The notes: generated by a model not told the origin, from the letters alone. A stretch of DNA of 64,000 nucleotides from Phreatobacter cathodiphilus (GCF_003008515.1 NZ_CP027668.1:3761001-3825000); one strand, 5' to 3'. Numbered from the stretch's first letter, positions 35,747 to 45,987 are shown. Numbers and translations: made by a program.

Positions 35747-36084
35747 CCGCAGCCTGGCGGCGCTCTGCGATATCCGCGACAGCATCCTGTTCGCGATGGA
35801 ATGGACGATCGACGCGACGGAGGAGTCCCTCGCGGCCGACACACGGACGCTCTACGCCGTCGTCCGTTGTCTCGAAATCATTTCTGAGGCGGCCCGTCGC
35901 CTGGACGACGGCGTGCGGGCCCGCCATCCCGGCCAGCCTTGGCGCAACATCATGGGCTCCCAACATCTACCGCCACGACTACGACGACGTGGCCAGCCGC
36001 TTCGTCTTCGCGACCGTGCGGGACCATCTGCCCGGGTTGCTGACCGTCGTCGAAGGCGAAATCGAGCGCCTGGCCGAGGGGTGA
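35736..36084 (+). pseudogene. HEPN (DUF86, HepT-like) toxin, frameshifted at the active site
   Basis: Frame 1 gives MPSDRSLAALCDIRDSILFA... through ARHPGQPWRNIMGS, matching the first two-thirds of HEPN RNase toxins. The continuation NIYRHDYDDVASRFVF...EIERLAEG lies in another frame, from about 35962 to the stop at 36082-36084. The family motif is R-x4-H-x-Y. Here the codon before AAC should encode Arg, but only one C remains, so two bases appear to have been lost from that codon. The unshifted frame runs into an unrelated tail ending at 36113. A sequencing error or, less likely, programmed frameshifting could also explain it. Confidence 0.75.
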
Positions 36085-36097
36085 GACTGCGAAGGCC

Positions 36098-36490
36098 TCA
36101 ATATTCCGCGTAGATCTCGATGATGTTGTCTTCCGGGTCGCGGAAGAACAGCGTGCGGTGGCGCCAGTTCGGCAGGTCGGTCGGCCCGCGCAGGATCTCG
36201 ATGCCCCTGGCGATGAGCTCGGCATGGCAGGCATCGACCGCCGGCGGCGGCACGCGGAAGGCGAGCTGGACGGCCGCCGAGCCCTTCGGCATGGGGCCGT
36301 CGTCGCAGACCGACCAGGGTCCGCGCGGCCGCAGCGACAGGAGCGCCGAGCCGACGCGGAAGCTGACCCAGGTCGGCAGGTCCGTCTCGATGGGAAAGCC
36401 CATCACGTCGCGATAGAAGGCGCGCGTCTCGGCAAGCCGGGTGCAAAGCAGGACCGTGTGGTCGAGATTGCGGATAGCGGAGAGGCTCAT
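36098..36490 (-). CDS. VOC-family (glyoxalase/bleomycin-resistance) protein
   Basis: This 130-aa protein has the paired beta-alpha-beta-beta-beta modules of the vicinal-oxygen-chelate fold: LDHTVLLCTRLAETRAFYRDVMGFP in the first half and a second module ending FFRDPEDNIIEIYAEY. Likely metal ligands are the first His and the final Glu of IEIY. Members act as dioxygenases, epimerases, glyoxalases or resistance proteins, so no reaction can be assigned. It is 6 nt downstream of the D-2-hydroxyacid dehydrogenase gene, so the two are probably cotranscribed. Confidence 0.8.
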   Translation of the reverse strand: MSLSAIRNLDHTVLLCTRLAETRAFYRDVMGFPIETDLPTWVSFRVGSALLSLRPRGPWSVCDDGPMPKGSAAVQLAFRVPPPAVDACHAELIARGIEILRGPTDLPNWRHRTLFFRDPEDNIIEIYAEY

Positions 36491-36496
36491 CGCCCC

Positions 36497-37495
36497 TCAC
36501 AGCATCGACGGCAGTACGCGGTCCGGCGGCTTGTGGCCGTCCATGAAGGCCTTGATGTTGACGATCACCTTGTCGCCCATGTCGATGCGACCCTCGATGG
36601 TGGCCGACCCCATATGCGGCAGCAGCACCACCTTGCCGGCCTTCGCCAGCTTGATCAGCCGCGGGTTCACCGCCGGCTCGCTCTCGAACACGTCGAGGCC
36701 GGCGCCGGCGAGGTCGCCCGCCTCGATCATCCGGGTCAGAGCCACCTCGTCGATGATCTCGCCGCGGGCGGTGTTGACGACGAAGGCCTCCTTCTTGAGG
36801 AGCTTCAGCCGGCGCGCCGACAGCAGGTGGTAGGTCGCCGGCGTGTGCGGGCAGTTCACCGAGACGATGTCCATGCGGGCGAGCATCTGGTCGAGGCTCT
36901 CCCAATAGGTGGCGTCCAGCGCCTGCTCCACCTTCTCGGGCAGGCGGCGGCGGTTGTGGTAGTGGATCTGCATGCCGAAGGCGGCGGCGCGGCGGGCCAG
37001 CGCCTGGCCGATCCGGCCCATGCCGACGATGCCGAGGCGCTTGCCGTGGATGCGCTTGCCCAGCATCCAGGTCGGCGTCCAGCCGGTCCACTCGCCATGC
37101 TCCAGCACTTCCAGGCCCTCGGCGAGGCGGCGCGGCACGGCGAGGATGAGCGCCATGGTCATGTCGGCGGTGTCCTCGGTGAGGACGCCCGGCGTGTTGG
37201 TCACGGTGATGCCGCGCTGGATGGCGGTGGCGACGTCGATATTGTCGACGCCGTTGCCGAACTGGGCGATGAGGCGGAGCTGGGGCCCGGCCTGCGACAG
37301 GAGCGCCGCGTCGATCCGGTCGGTGACGGTCGGCACCAGCACCTCGGCCGTCTTCACCGCGGCGACAAGATCGGCCTGGCTCATCGGCGTATCGTCGACG
37401 TTGAGGCGCGTCTCGAAGAGCTCGCGCATCCGCGTCTCGACCGTATCCGGCAGTTTCCTCGTCACGACGACGAGCGGCTTCTTGCGGTTCGCCAT
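36497..37495 (-). CDS. D-2-hydroxyacid dehydrogenase (glyoxylate/hydroxypyruvate reductase type)
   Basis: This 332-aa NAD(P)-dependent dehydrogenase has QFGNGVDNIDVATAIQRGI, the Rossmann loop LGIVGMGRIGQALARRA, the arginine motif VVNTARGEIIDE, the glutamate region AGAGLDVFESEP and the catalytic histidine in VVLLPHMGSAT. It matches alphaproteobacterial glyoxylate reductases in length and motif spacing, though 2-ketogluconate or other 2-oxoacids are possible. The ATG at 37493-37495 (MANRKKPLVVVTRK) is chosen; an upstream start adds 15 arginine-rich residues. Confidence 0.87.
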   Translation of the reverse strand: MANRKKPLVVVTRKLPDTVETRMRELFETRLNVDDTPMSQADLVAAVKTAEVLVPTVTDRIDAALLSQAGPQLRLIAQFGNGVDNIDVATAIQRGITVTNTPGVLTEDTADMTMALILAVPRRLAEGLEVLEHGEWTGWTPTWMLGKRIHGKRLGIVGMGRIGQALARRAAAFGMQIHYHNRRRLPEKVEQALDATYWESLDQMLARMDIVSVNCPHTPATYHLLSARRLKLLKKEAFVVNTARGEIIDEVALTRMIEAGDLAGAGLDVFESEPAVNPRLIKLAKAGKVVLLPHMGSATIEGRIDMGDKVIVNIKAFMDGHKPPDRVLPSML

Positions 37496-37721
37496 GCCCC
37501 AACCTCTGGAATTCGCGCGGTCCGCCCCGGAACGGACCACTTGGCCGGTTGATTCCGGCCGGCCATCAAGCCTGTCTTAACCCTGAACGGCGACACTGGC
37601 CCCCGGCGCGACCTCTCTACCAGAAGGGTTGCGCCAGACAAAGCCGTCGGTTTCCCTCTCGCGACCCGTCTTTCGAAGGGTCCGGCGTCTGTCAGTCGCG
37701 TATTCGGGCGGTGGGTTGCGT

Positions 37722-38249
37722 ATGAGTGCTTTTCGCGTGAGTGCGGCTCTGGCCGCCGGGATCGCCGTTCTCTCGGGCGCACCGGCCGTTGCCGCCGAGA
37801 TCACCGGCTCGCTGGGCTCGCAGACCCGCCTTCCGGTCCCCCGTTTCGTCAGCCTCAAGTCCGAGCGGGTCAATGCCCGCATGGGGCCGACCCGCGACCA
37901 TCAGGTCATCTGGATCTACCAGCGCGCCGGCCTGCCCGTGGAGGTCACCGCGGAGTTCGACAACTGGCGCCGCATCCGCGACCACGACGGCACCGAGACC
38001 TGGGTCTTCCACTCCATGCTGTCGGGACGGCGCACCGGCGTCGTCATGCCGCGCGGCAATCCCGGCGAGCTCGTGCCGCTGATGAACCGGGCCGGCGGTG
38101 ACCGCATCGTCGCCAGGCTCGAGCCGAAGGTCCAGGGCACGGTCAGGAGCTGCAACGGCACCTGGTGCCGCATCACCGGCCAGGGTTTCGACGGCTGGAT
38201 CGAGCAGACCCGCCTCTGGGGCGTCTACCCCAACGAAAAGGTGGAGTGA
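37722..38249 (+). CDS. Periplasmic SH3-domain protein
   Basis: This 175-aa protein has a signal peptide (residues 1-24, VSAALAAGIAVLSGAPAVAA) and two bacterial SH3-like segments: one begins FVSLKSERVNARMGPTRDH and the other ends SCNGTWCRITGQGFDGWI. Such proteins bind peptidoglycan or act as envelope scaffolds. It is common in Rhizobiales as a single gene. The start at 37722 directly begins the signal peptide; the longer open frame upstream is arginine-rich and unlikely. Confidence 0.82.
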   Translation: MSAFRVSAALAAGIAVLSGAPAVAAEITGSLGSQTRLPVPRFVSLKSERVNARMGPTRDHQVIWIYQRAGLPVEVTAEFDNWRRIRDHDGTETWVFHSMLSGRRTGVVMPRGNPGELVPLMNRAGGDRIVARLEPKVQGTVRSCNGTWCRITGQGFDGWIEQTRLWGVYPNEKVE

Positions 38250-38277
38250 GCCGGCCGTCGGTCCTAGGCTGCCTGGC

Positions 38278-38793
38278 ATGACCGACGCCGACCGCCCCAG
38301 CCGCCTCGACCGCGCCGCCTTCGTCGCCCGTTTCGGCGGCGTCTTCGAACATTCGCCCTGGATCGCCGAGGGTGTCCACGACCGCGGCCTGACCTCGAAA
38401 CACGACGTGGCCGAGGAGCTCCATGCCGCGATGGTGGCGGTGATGCGGGCAGCCGGTGACGGGGCCAAGCTCGCCCTCATCCGCGCCCATCCGGACCTTG
38501 CCGGAAGGCTCGCCGCCGCCGGTCGTCTCACCGCCGAATCGACCGGCGAACAGGCATCCGCCGGTCTCGACCGCCTGACCGATGAGGAGCGGGCGGAGTT
38601 CATGCGGCTGAACGAGGCCTATCAGGCGCGCTTCGGCTTTCCCTTCATCATCGCCGTCAGGGGCCGGACGAAGGACGAGATCCGGGAGGCTTTCGTCTCC
38701 CGGCTGGAGAACGACGCGCCTGCCGAATTCGCCGAGGCGCTGCGCCAGGTCGAGCGCATCGCGCTCTTGCGGCTGAAGGATCTGCTGCCGTAG
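38278..38793 (+). CDS. uraD: OHCU decarboxylase (ureide pathway)
   Basis: This 171-aa protein belongs to the 2-oxo-4-hydroxy-4-carboxy-5-ureidoimidazoline decarboxylase family, which gives S-allantoin in uric-acid breakdown. Seen: FGGVFEHSPWIAEGV, IRAHPDLAGRLA with the catalytic histidine, LTAESTGEQASAGLDRL and FGFPFIIAVRGRTKDEI. No other purine-catabolism gene is adjacent in the window. A palindromic repeat lies immediately downstream (38801-38994). Confidence 0.9.
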   Translation: MTDADRPSRLDRAAFVARFGGVFEHSPWIAEGVHDRGLTSKHDVAEELHAAMVAVMRAAGDGAKLALIRAHPDLAGRLAAAGRLTAESTGEQASAGLDRLTDEERAEFMRLNEAYQARFGFPFIIAVRGRTKDEIREAFVSRLENDAPAEFAEALRQVERIALLRLKDLLP

Positions 38794-38800
38794 CGGCGGG

Positions 38801-38994
38801 TTGCACGACGGGAGTGCGTCCTTCGAGGCTCGTTCGGAGTGATGCTCTGCATCTCACCGGCCTCGCACCTCAGGATGAGGAAGGGTGTTTCTGGCAAAAC
38901 GGGCGTTGCCGCGACGCCGGCCCTGCCACTCTCCCCCTCCTCATCCTGAGGTGCGAGCGCAGCGAGCCTCGAGGGACGCAGTTGCGTCGTGCAA
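38801..38994. repeat. Palindromic intergenic repeat, copy A (nested inverted repeats)
   Basis: Two nested inverted repeats form a cruciform-like element of about 194 bp. The outer arms (38815-38832 and 38963-38980) pair over 18 bp with one mismatch, and 10 further bp at each end (TTGCACGACG / CGTCGTGCAA) also pair. The inner arms (38862-38880 and 38939-38957) are perfect 19-bp complements. A second copy with the same arms is at 50964-51157. It fills the gap between uraD and hutF, which converge. Confidence 0.92.
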
Positions 38995-39020
38995 AACGCC
39001 GTCACGCGGAGCCGAGCGCT

Positions 39021-40394
39021 TTACCCCCCGATCACCCGCTCCAGCACCGCCCGCGCCCGGACCTCGACGGCGGAGCGCGCCACGTGCCGGCCGCCGTCCA
39101 CCACCCGCCGGCCCGACACCCAGACCTCGCTGACGGCACCCGCCGAAGGCCCGAAGATCCAGGAATCGAGCACCGCATCGCCGCCGCGCCCGGCGAAGGC
39201 CATGTGCCCGGCATCGAGCACGACCACATCCGCTGGCGCGCCGACGGCGAGGCCGATGGTTCCGAGCCCCAGCGCCTGCGCGCCTCCGCAAAGGCACGCC
39301 TCCAGCACCGTGCGGCCCGTCGAGCGGCCGCGATCCGCCAGCGCGGTGCGGCGGCGCGTCGCGAAGCGCTGCGCATAGTCGAGCATGGCGAGTTCGCCGG
39401 ACGCCGAGATGGCGACGTTCGAATCCGTTCCGACCCCGAATCGACCGCCCCGCGCCTTGAAGTCCACCCCGGCGAAGAGCCCGTCGCCGAGATTGGCCTC
39501 CGTCACCGGGCAGAGCCCGACCACGGCGCCGGCCGACGCCATCTGCCGGACCTCGAAAGGATCCGCGTGGGTGGCGTGGATGAGGCACCAGCGCTCCGAC
39601 AGCGCCGCCCAGTCCCCGAGCAGGGCGATGGGCCGCATGCCATGGGCGGAGAGGCAGTCCTCCACCTCCTTCACCTGTTCGGAGACGTGGATGTGGACCG
39701 GACCGGCGGGGAAGGCCGCGAGCAGGGCCGTGAGTTCGTCACGCGTCACCGCCCTGAGCGAATGCGGCGCGATACCGAAGCCGCCGCGACCATAGGCCTT
39801 CGCCGCCGCCCGCGCGCCCGCCGCCACCCGGCCGAACAGGTCGAGGTCGCAGATGAAGCGCCGCTGTCCCTCGGAGGGCGGCAGGCCGCCGAAGCCGGAA
39901 TGGGCATAGAAGACCGGCAGGATGGCGATGCCGAGGCCCGTGGTCTCAGCCGCGGCGATGCAGCGCCTGGCGAGTTCGGCGGGATCGGCATAGGGCCGCC
40001 CGTCGCGGCCGTGGTGCAGGTAGTGGAACTCGCCCACCGTGGTGAAGCCTGCCTCCAGCATCTCGACATAGGCCAGCGCCGCGATGGCCTCCACGTCGTC
40101 CGGCTCGAGGGCGAGGGCGAAGCGGTACATCCAGTCGCGCCAGGTCCAGAACGAATCGTCCCCCTCGCCCGCGACCTCGGCGAGGCCGGCCATGCCCCGC
40201 TGGAAGGCGTGGGAGTGGAGGTTCGGCAGGCCGGGAATGGCGATGCCGCGGATGCGCGTCGCATCGGGCGGCGCGGCTCCGGTGGTGATCGCGGCGATAC
40301 GCCCGTCCGGGCCGACCGACAGGGTCACGTCGTCGCGCCAGCCCTCGGGGGTCAGCGCCTTGTCCAGATGGAGCTTGTCCATCGCCGTCTCCAT
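39021..40394 (-). CDS. hutF: Formimidoylglutamate deiminase HutF
   Basis: HutF hydrolyses N-formimidoyl-L-glutamate to N-formyl-L-glutamate and ammonia, the fourth step of the five-step histidine pathway. The 457-aa amidohydrolase has the metal motif PNLHSHAFQRGMAG, HIHVSEQVKEVEDC, the LIHATHA segment and VGTDSNVAISASGELAMLDYAQR. It is divergent from hutI across 58 bp, so a shared regulatory region is likely. An in-frame Met at codon 5 is an alternative start. Confidence 0.94.
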   Translation of the reverse strand: METAMDKLHLDKALTPEGWRDDVTLSVGPDGRIAAITTGAAPPDATRIRGIAIPGLPNLHSHAFQRGMAGLAEVAGEGDDSFWTWRDWMYRFALALEPDDVEAIAALAYVEMLEAGFTTVGEFHYLHHGRDGRPYADPAELARRCIAAAETTGLGIAILPVFYAHSGFGGLPPSEGQRRFICDLDLFGRVAAGARAAAKAYGRGGFGIAPHSLRAVTRDELTALLAAFPAGPVHIHVSEQVKEVEDCLSAHGMRPIALLGDWAALSERWCLIHATHADPFEVRQMASAGAVVGLCPVTEANLGDGLFAGVDFKARGGRFGVGTDSNVAISASGELAMLDYAQRFATRRRTALADRGRSTGRTVLEACLCGGAQALGLGTIGLAVGAPADVVVLDAGHMAFAGRGGDAVLDSWIFGPSAGAVSEVWVSGRRVVDGGRHVARSAVEVRARAVLERVIGG

Positions 40395-40452
40395 GCTACG
40401 GTTTTTCGCCTAGCACTGTTGGGCGAGGAATACGACGTGCCGAGACATTCCC

Positions 40453-41658
40453 ATGCGCGTTGACCGTCTCTTTCGCGACGCGCGGCTGGCCACCATGGCC
40501 GGCACCGGCGCGGATCACGGCCTCGGCCTCATCGAGGACGGCCTCATTGCGACCGAGGGCGGGCGCATCGTCTATGTCGGCGCACGCGCCGACGCGCCGC
40601 GGCTCGATCCGGTCGAGACCATCCGCTGCGAGGGCCGCTGGATCACCCCGGGCCTCGTCGACTGCCACACCCACCTCGTCTATGCCGGCAACCGCGCCCA
40701 CGAGTTCGAGCTGCGCCTGAAGGGCGCGAGCTACGAGGAGATCGCCCGCGCCGGCGGCGGCATCGTCTCCACGGTGAAGGCGACACGTGCGGCCAAGCCC
40801 CGCGACCTCTGCGACGAGAGCCTCCCGCGGCTCGACGCCCTGATCGCCGAGGGCGTCACCACGGTCGAGATCAAGTCCGGCTACGGCCTCGACCTCGACA
40901 CCGAGGAAAAGCAGCTCCGCGTCGCCCGGTCGCTCGCCGAGAAGCGCGACGTCGGCGTCGTCACCACCTTCCTCGGCGCCCACGCGCTTCCGCCCGAGGC
41001 GAACGGCGACAAGACCGCCTATCTCGACCTCGTCTGCCACAAGATGATCCCCGCCATGGCCCATCATGGGCTCGCCGACGCGGTCGACGCCTTCTGCGAG
41101 GGCATCGCCTTCTCCCCCGAGGAAACGGCGCGGGTCTTCGCCGCCGCGGCGAAGCACGGACTGCCGGTGAAGCTGCACGCCGACCAGCTCTCCAACCTCC
41201 ACGGGGCGAAGCTCGCCGCCGACCACGGGGCGCTCTCGGCCGACCATCTCGAATTTACCGATGAGGAGGGCGCGGCCGCCATGGCGAAGGCCGGGACGGT
41301 GGCGGTGCTGCTGCCAGGCGCCTTCTATTTCATCCGCGAGACGCAGGCGCCCCCGGTCGAGTCCTTCCGCCGCCACGGCACGGCCATGGCGCTGGCCACC
41401 GATTCCAATCCCGGCTCCTCGCCGCTGACCTCGCCGCTCCTCGCCATGAACATGGGCGCGACGCTGTTCCGCCTGACCGTGGCCGAATGCCTCCTCGGAT
41501 TCACTGGGAACGCGGCGAAGGCCCTCGGCCGCGACGACATCGGGGTGCTTGAGCCGGGACGGCGGGCCGATCTCTGCCTCTGGTCGGTGGAGCGCCTCGC
41601 CGAACTCGTCTATCGCATCGGCTTCAATCCGCTCTTCGCCCGCTACAGAGGCGCCTGA
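40453..41658 (+). CDS. hutI: Imidazolonepropionase
   Basis: HutI opens the imidazolone ring of 4-imidazolone-5-propanoate to give formimidoylglutamate. The 401-aa amidohydrolase has the metal-binding [55 protein letters not shown] and [12 protein letters not shown]. It is the first gene of the rightward hutIHGU group; its stop overlaps the hutH ATG by one base. Confidence 0.96.
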   Translation: MRVDRLFRDARLATMAGTGADHGLGLIEDGLIATEGGRIVYVGARADAPRLDPVETIRCEGRWITPGLVDCHTHLVYAGNRAHEFELRLKGASYEEIARAGGGIVSTVKATRAAKPRDLCDESLPRLDALIAEGVTTVEIKSGYGLDLDTEEKQLRVARSLAEKRDVGVVTTFLGAHALPPEANGDKTAYLDLVCHKMIPAMAHHGLADAVDAFCEGIAFSPEETARVFAAAAKHGLPVKLHADQLSNLHGAKLAADHGALSADHLEFTDEEGAAAMAKAGTVAVLLPGAFYFIRETQAPPVESFRRHGTAMALATDSNPGSSPLTSPLLAMNMGATLFRLTVAECLLGFTGNAAKALGRDDIGVLEPGRRADLCLWSVERLAELVYRIGFNPLFARYRGA

Positions 41659-43193
41659 TGTCCGGTCTCATCCGCGCCGGGGGCAATGCCCTCGGTCTCT
41701 GGCGTCAGGTCGCCGCCGGCGCCACGCCTGCCCTCGATCCTGCGACCCGCGGCGCCATCGCCCGCGGCCACGAGCTGCTGATGGCCAAGGCGCGCGGCAA
41801 CGACGCGGTCTATGGCGTCAATACCGGCTTCGGCAAGCTCGCCAGCGTCCGCATTCCCGCCGAGAAGCTGGCGGAGCTTCAGGTCAACATCGTCCGCTCC
41901 CACCAGGCCGGCATGGGCGAGCCGCTGGAGGAGCCGATCGTGCGGCTGGTCCTGGCGCTGAAGGCGGCGAGCCTCGCCCACGGCGCCTCCGGCGTGCAGC
42001 CGGCGACCGTCGACCTCCTGGTGGCGATGCTGCGCGAGGGCGTGCTGCCGGTGATCCCGGCGCAGGGGTCCGTCGGCGCCTCCGGCGACCTCGCCCCGCT
42101 CGCCCACTTGGCTGCGGTGCTCATCGGCGAGGGCGAGGCGGTCTGGTGCGGTACGCGCATGGCCGGCGACGAGGCGTTGGCGAAGGCGGGCCTGACGCCG
42201 GTCGTCCTTGGCCCGAAGGAGGGCCTGGCCCTGCTCAACGGCACGCAGGTTTCGACGGCGCTGGCCCTGCACGGGCTGTTCCTCATCGAGAACGCCTTCG
42301 CCGCCGCGCTCGTCACAGGGGCGCTGTCGACCGACGCCATCGCCGGCTCCGACACGCCCTTCGACGCGCGTATCCACACCCTGCGAGGCCAGCCCGGGCA
42401 GATCGCGGTGGCGGCCGTCCTGCGGGCCCTGATGGAGGGCAGCGCGATCCGCCGCTCGCATCTCGCCGACGATCCGCGGGTGCAGGACCCCTATTCCATC
42501 CGTTGCCAGCCGCAGGTGATGGGCGCCGCCCTCGACGTCATCCGCTCGGCTCAAGCCATGCTGCTGGCCGAGGCGAACGGCGTCACCGACAATCCGCTGG
42601 TGATGGCCGACGACGGCGACGTGCTCTCCGGCGGCAATTTCCACGCCGAGCCCGTCGCCTTCGCCGCCGACATGCTGGCTCTCGCGGCCTGCGAGATCGG
42701 CAACCTCGCCCAGCGCCGCTGCGCCATGCTGGTGGATCCGGTGCTCTCGGGGCTCCCGGCCTTCCTGGTGCGGGAGCCGGGGCTGAACTCCGGCTTCATG
42801 ATTGCCGAGGTGGCGAGCGCCGCACTCGCCTCCGAAAACCGCCAGAAGGCGGCGCCCGCGGTCACCGACACGATCCCCACCTCCGCCAACCAGGAGGACC
42901 ACGTCTCCATGGCGACCCACGGCGCCCGCCGGCTCGGTCCCATGGCGGAGAACCTCTGTCGCATCATCGGCATCGAGGCGCTGATGGCGGCGCAGGGCAT
43001 CGACATGCGCGCGCCGCTCTCCACCAGTCCGCTGCTGGAGAAAGCCCATGCGGCGATCCGCGCCGTCGCGCCCGTGCTCGACCGCGACCGGCCCCTTGCC
43101 GCCGAAATGGCGCGCGTCGCCGCCCTCGTCGCCTCCGGCGGCCTGACGACGCCCTTCGGCCATGTGGTCGAGCGGCTGTTCGGGGAGAGTTGA
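41658..43193 (+). CDS. hutH: Histidine ammonia-lyase
   Basis: HutH removes ammonia from histidine to give urocanate, the first step of the pathway. The 511-aa protein has the self-processing A-S-G triad that forms the MIO cofactor at residues 141-143 ([16 protein letters not shown]), the [11 protein letters not shown] loop near residue 52, [12 protein letters not shown] and the tail [18 protein letters not shown]. Its ATG overlaps the hutI stop by one base; hutG follows after 103 bp. Confidence 0.97.
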   Translation: MSGLIRAGGNALGLWRQVAAGATPALDPATRGAIARGHELLMAKARGNDAVYGVNTGFGKLASVRIPAEKLAELQVNIVRSHQAGMGEPLEEPIVRLVLALKAASLAHGASGVQPATVDLLVAMLREGVLPVIPAQGSVGASGDLAPLAHLAAVLIGEGEAVWCGTRMAGDEALAKAGLTPVVLGPKEGLALLNGTQVSTALALHGLFLIENAFAAALVTGALSTDAIAGSDTPFDARIHTLRGQPGQIAVAAVLRALMEGSAIRRSHLADDPRVQDPYSIRCQPQVMGAALDVIRSAQAMLLAEANGVTDNPLVMADDGDVLSGGNFHAEPVAFAADMLALAACEIGNLAQRRCAMLVDPVLSGLPAFLVREPGLNSGFMIAEVASAALASENRQKAAPAVTDTIPTSANQEDHVSMATHGARRLGPMAENLCRIIGIEALMAAQGIDMRAPLSTSPLLEKAHAAIRAVAPVLDRDRPLAAEMARVAALVASGGLTTPFGHVVERLFGES

Positions 43194-43296
43194 TGATGGT
43201 GGTCGGCGTGCCCCAAATCCCGGACTCAGGTTCCGGAACCTCCCCTTCACCGCCACCTGTTCGAGACCTCTGTCCCTTGCCTCGCGTGAATCTCCC

Positions 43297-44103
43297 ATGA
43301 CCCCCGTCACCGTCATTCCGGGCGATGGCCCGCTCGTCCTCGGCCAGCCCCATGTCGGCACCATGATCCCGCCGGAGGTCTCTGTGGAGCTGAACGACCT
43401 CGGCCGCTCGGTGCCCGACACCGACTGGTGGATCGACCGGCTCTACGAGGGCATCGCCGCCCGGACCGGCGCTACCGTCGTGCGCCAGAATCTCTCGCGC
43501 TTCGTCATCGACGTGAACCGCGACCCCTCCGGCATTTCGCTCTATCCGGGCCAGAACACCACCACGCTCTGCCCCACCACCACCTTCGACGCCGAGCCCA
43601 TCTACCGCGAGGGCCGCGCTCCCGACCCGGCGGAGATCGACCGCCGCCGGGGCCTCTATTTCGCGCCCTTCCATGCCGCCATGGCGGCCGCCATCGAGAC
43701 CGCCCGCATCCGCCACGGCTATTGCGTGCTCTACGACTGCCACTCGATCCGGTCGCAGGTGCCGAACCTCTTCCCCGGCACGCTCCCCGTGTTCAACATC
43801 GGCACCAATGGCGGCGCCTCCTGCGCCCCGGCCATCCGCGAGGCCGCCGTGCGCGCGGCCGAGGCCTCGGGCATGAGCTTCGTCGCCGACGGCCGCTTCA
43901 AGGGCGGCTGGATCACCCGCCACTACGGCGCGCCGGAGCGGAACGTCCACGCCGTGCAGATGGAGCTGGCGCAGTCCGCCTACATGGCGGAGGCGCCGCC
44001 CTGGACCTATGACGAGACCGTCGCGGCGAAGACCGAGGCCGTGCTCGACCGCATCGTCGCCGCCATCCTCGCCGCCGCTGCCACCCTGGAGGCCCGCCCA
44101 TGA
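43297..44103 (+). CDS. hutG: N-formylglutamate deformylase HutG
   Basis: This 268-aa enzyme is the zinc-type N-formylglutamate amidohydrolase, which completes histidine breakdown to glutamate and formate. It has [46 protein letters not shown] with a zinc ligand histidine, and [13 protein letters not shown]. It is distinct from the arginase-type HutG (formiminoglutamase); its presence with HutF fixes the five-step route. The ATG at 43297 begins the conserved region. The hutU ATG overlaps its stop by 4 nt. Confidence 0.93.
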   Translation: MTPVTVIPGDGPLVLGQPHVGTMIPPEVSVELNDLGRSVPDTDWWIDRLYEGIAARTGATVVRQNLSRFVIDVNRDPSGISLYPGQNTTTLCPTTTFDAEPIYREGRAPDPAEIDRRRGLYFAPFHAAMAAAIETARIRHGYCVLYDCHSIRSQVPNLFPGTLPVFNIGTNGGASCAPAIREAAVRAAEASGMSFVADGRFKGGWITRHYGAPERNVHAVQMELAQSAYMAEAPPWTYDETVAAKTEAVLDRIVAAILAAAATLEARP

Positions 44104-45773
44104 CCACCCGTCTCGACAATTCGCGCCTCATCCGGGCGCCGCGCGGCCGCGAGATGACGGCGAAGACCTGGGGCGCCGAGGCGGCGCTCCGCATGCTGAT
44201 GAACAATCTCGACCCGGAGGTCGCCGAGCGCCCGAACGAGCTCGTCGTCTATGGCGGCATCGGCCGCGCCGCGCGCGACTGGGAGAGCTTCGACCGCATC
44301 GTCGCATCCCTGCGTTCGCTCGAGCCGGACGAGACGCTGCTCATTCAGTCCGGCAAGCCGGTCGGCATCTTCCGCACCCACACGGATGCGCCGCGCGTGC
44401 TGCTGGCCAATTCGAACCTGGTGCCGGGCTGGGCCACCTGGGACCATTTTCACCACCTCGATAAGCTCGGCCTGATGATGTACGGCCAGATGACGGCCGG
44501 CTCCTGGATCTACATCGGCAGCCAGGGCATCGTTCAGGGCACCTACGAAACCTTCGCGGAAGTTGCGCGCCGGCATTTCGGCGGCTCGCTCAAGGGCAAG
44601 TGGATCCTCACCGGCGGACTCGGCGGCATGGGCGGCGCCCAGCCGCTCGCCGCCACCATGGCGGGTGCTTCCATGATCGCCGTGGAGTGCCAGCCGAGCC
44701 GCATCGAGATGCGGCTGAAGACCCGCTATCTCGACGCCGAGGCGAAGACCATCGAGGAGGCGCTGGAGATCGTCGAGCGCTCGCACAAGGCGGGCAGGCC
44801 GATCTCGGTCGGCCTCCTCGGCAACGCCGCTGAGGTCTTCCCCGAGATGGTCGCCCGCGGCATCCGCCCGGATGTCGTCACCGACCAGACCTCGGCCCAC
44901 GATCCGCTCAACGGCTACCTGCCGGCGGGCTGGAGCCTCGCCCGCTGGGAGGAGGCGCGCGAGCGCGACCCCAAAGCGGTGGAGGCCGCCGCCAAGCAGT
45001 CCATGGCGACCCACGTGCGCGCCATGCTCGACTTCCACCGCATGGGGGTGCCGACCCTCGACTACGGCAACAACATCCGCCAGATGGCGAAGGACATGGG
45101 GGTCGCCGACGCCTTCGACTTCCCCGGTTTCGTGCCGGCCTATATCCGCCCGCTGTTCTGCCGCGGCATCGGCCCCTTCCGCTGGGCTTCGCTCACCGGC
45201 GATCCCGAGGACATCGCGAAGACCGACGCCAAGGTGAAGGAGCTGATCCCCGACGATCCGCACCTCCACAACTGGCTCGACATGGCGCAGGAGCGCATCC
45301 AGTTCCAGGGCCTGCCGGCCCGCATCTGCTGGGTCGGCCTCGGCGACCGCCACCGCCTCGGCCTCGCCTTCAACGAGATGGTGGCGAGAGGCGAGATCGG
45401 CCCCATCGTCATCGGCCGCGACCATCTCGATTCCGGCTCCGTCGCCTCCCCCAACCGCGAGACCGAGGCGATGAAGGACGGGTCCGATGCCGTGTCGGAC
45501 TGGCCGCTGCTCAATGCCCTGCTCAACACCGCGTCGGGCGCCACCTGGGTGTCGCTGCACCACGGCGGCGGCGTCGGCATGGGCTATTCGCAGCATGCCG
45601 GCGTCGTCATCGTCGCCGACGGCACGCCGGAGGCCGCGGCGCGGCTCGGCCGTGTCCTGTGGAACGATCCCGGCACCGGCGTCATGCGCCATGCCGATGC
45701 CGGCTACGACATCGCGGTGGATTGCGCCCGGGAGAAGGGCTTGAAGTTGCCCGCGCTCGGCATCGGGGTGTGA
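44100..45773 (+). CDS. hutU: Urocanate hydratase
   Basis: HutU adds water to urocanate to make imidazolonepropionate, using tightly bound NAD+. The 557-aa protein has the NAD-binding loop [35 protein letters not shown]-like (here [13 protein letters not shown]), [32 protein letters not shown] and [15 protein letters not shown] near the C-terminus. It closes the hutIHGU operon; a palindromic repeat follows the stop. Confidence 0.97.
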   Translation: MTTRLDNSRLIRAPRGREMTAKTWGAEAALRMLMNNLDPEVAERPNELVVYGGIGRAARDWESFDRIVASLRSLEPDETLLIQSGKPVGIFRTHTDAPRVLLANSNLVPGWATWDHFHHLDKLGLMMYGQMTAGSWIYIGSQGIVQGTYETFAEVARRHFGGSLKGKWILTGGLGGMGGAQPLAATMAGASMIAVECQPSRIEMRLKTRYLDAEAKTIEEALEIVERSHKAGRPISVGLLGNAAEVFPEMVARGIRPDVVTDQTSAHDPLNGYLPAGWSLARWEEARERDPKAVEAAAKQSMATHVRAMLDFHRMGVPTLDYGNNIRQMAKDMGVADAFDFPGFVPAYIRPLFCRGIGPFRWASLTGDPEDIAKTDAKVKELIPDDPHLHNWLDMAQERIQFQGLPARICWVGLGDRHRLGLAFNEMVARGEIGPIVIGRDHLDSGSVASPNRETEAMKDGSDAVSDWPLLNALLNTASGATWVSLHHGGGVGMGYSQHAGVVIVADGTPEAAARLGRVLWNDPGTGVMRHADAGYDIAVDCAREKGLKLPALGIGV

Positions 45774-45790
45774 GGGGTCTCGCCCTGCCT

Positions 45791-45896
45791 GTCGTTCCCG
45801 GCCGAGCGAAGCGAGGGGAAGGGAATCCAGGGGCCTCGGCTCCGCGCTTGATTCCTGGACCCCCTTCCCTCGGCCTTCGGCCTCGCCGGGGGTGAC
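45791..45896. repeat. Palindromic intergenic repeat of a third family
   Basis: Between hutU and the converging thiolase gene, 45791-45831 and 45854-45896 form imperfect inverted arms: the left arm includes GAAGGGAATCCAGG and the right CCTGGACCCCCTTCC. The centre (about 45823-45858) can also fold as GGAATCCAGG / CTGGA-type stems. Its position just after hutU and before the opposing stop suggests a transcript boundary. The rest of the 214-bp gap shows no gene. Confidence 0.65.
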
Positions 45897-45987
45897 GGAC
45901 TGGCGAAGTCTTCGCAGCGAATCGACCACTCCCCACTGGGGAGTGGTGAGAGGTCGAGCCTCTCTATGACCTGAGGCTGTCTTCGGC

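Noticed and set aside
35952-35975. Programmed ribosomal frameshift in the HEPN toxin
   Set aside because: No slippery heptamer or downstream pseudoknot stands out at the shift, and loss of two bases from an Arg codon is the simpler explanation.
41643-43421. 592-codon open frame on the minus strand
   Set aside because: It is antisense to hutH, a gene with full motifs. The translation has no recognisable domain.
45774-45987. CRISPR-like array
   Set aside because: The region is an inverted repeat with unlike arms and no regular spaced direct repeats or cas genes; it is a palindromic element.
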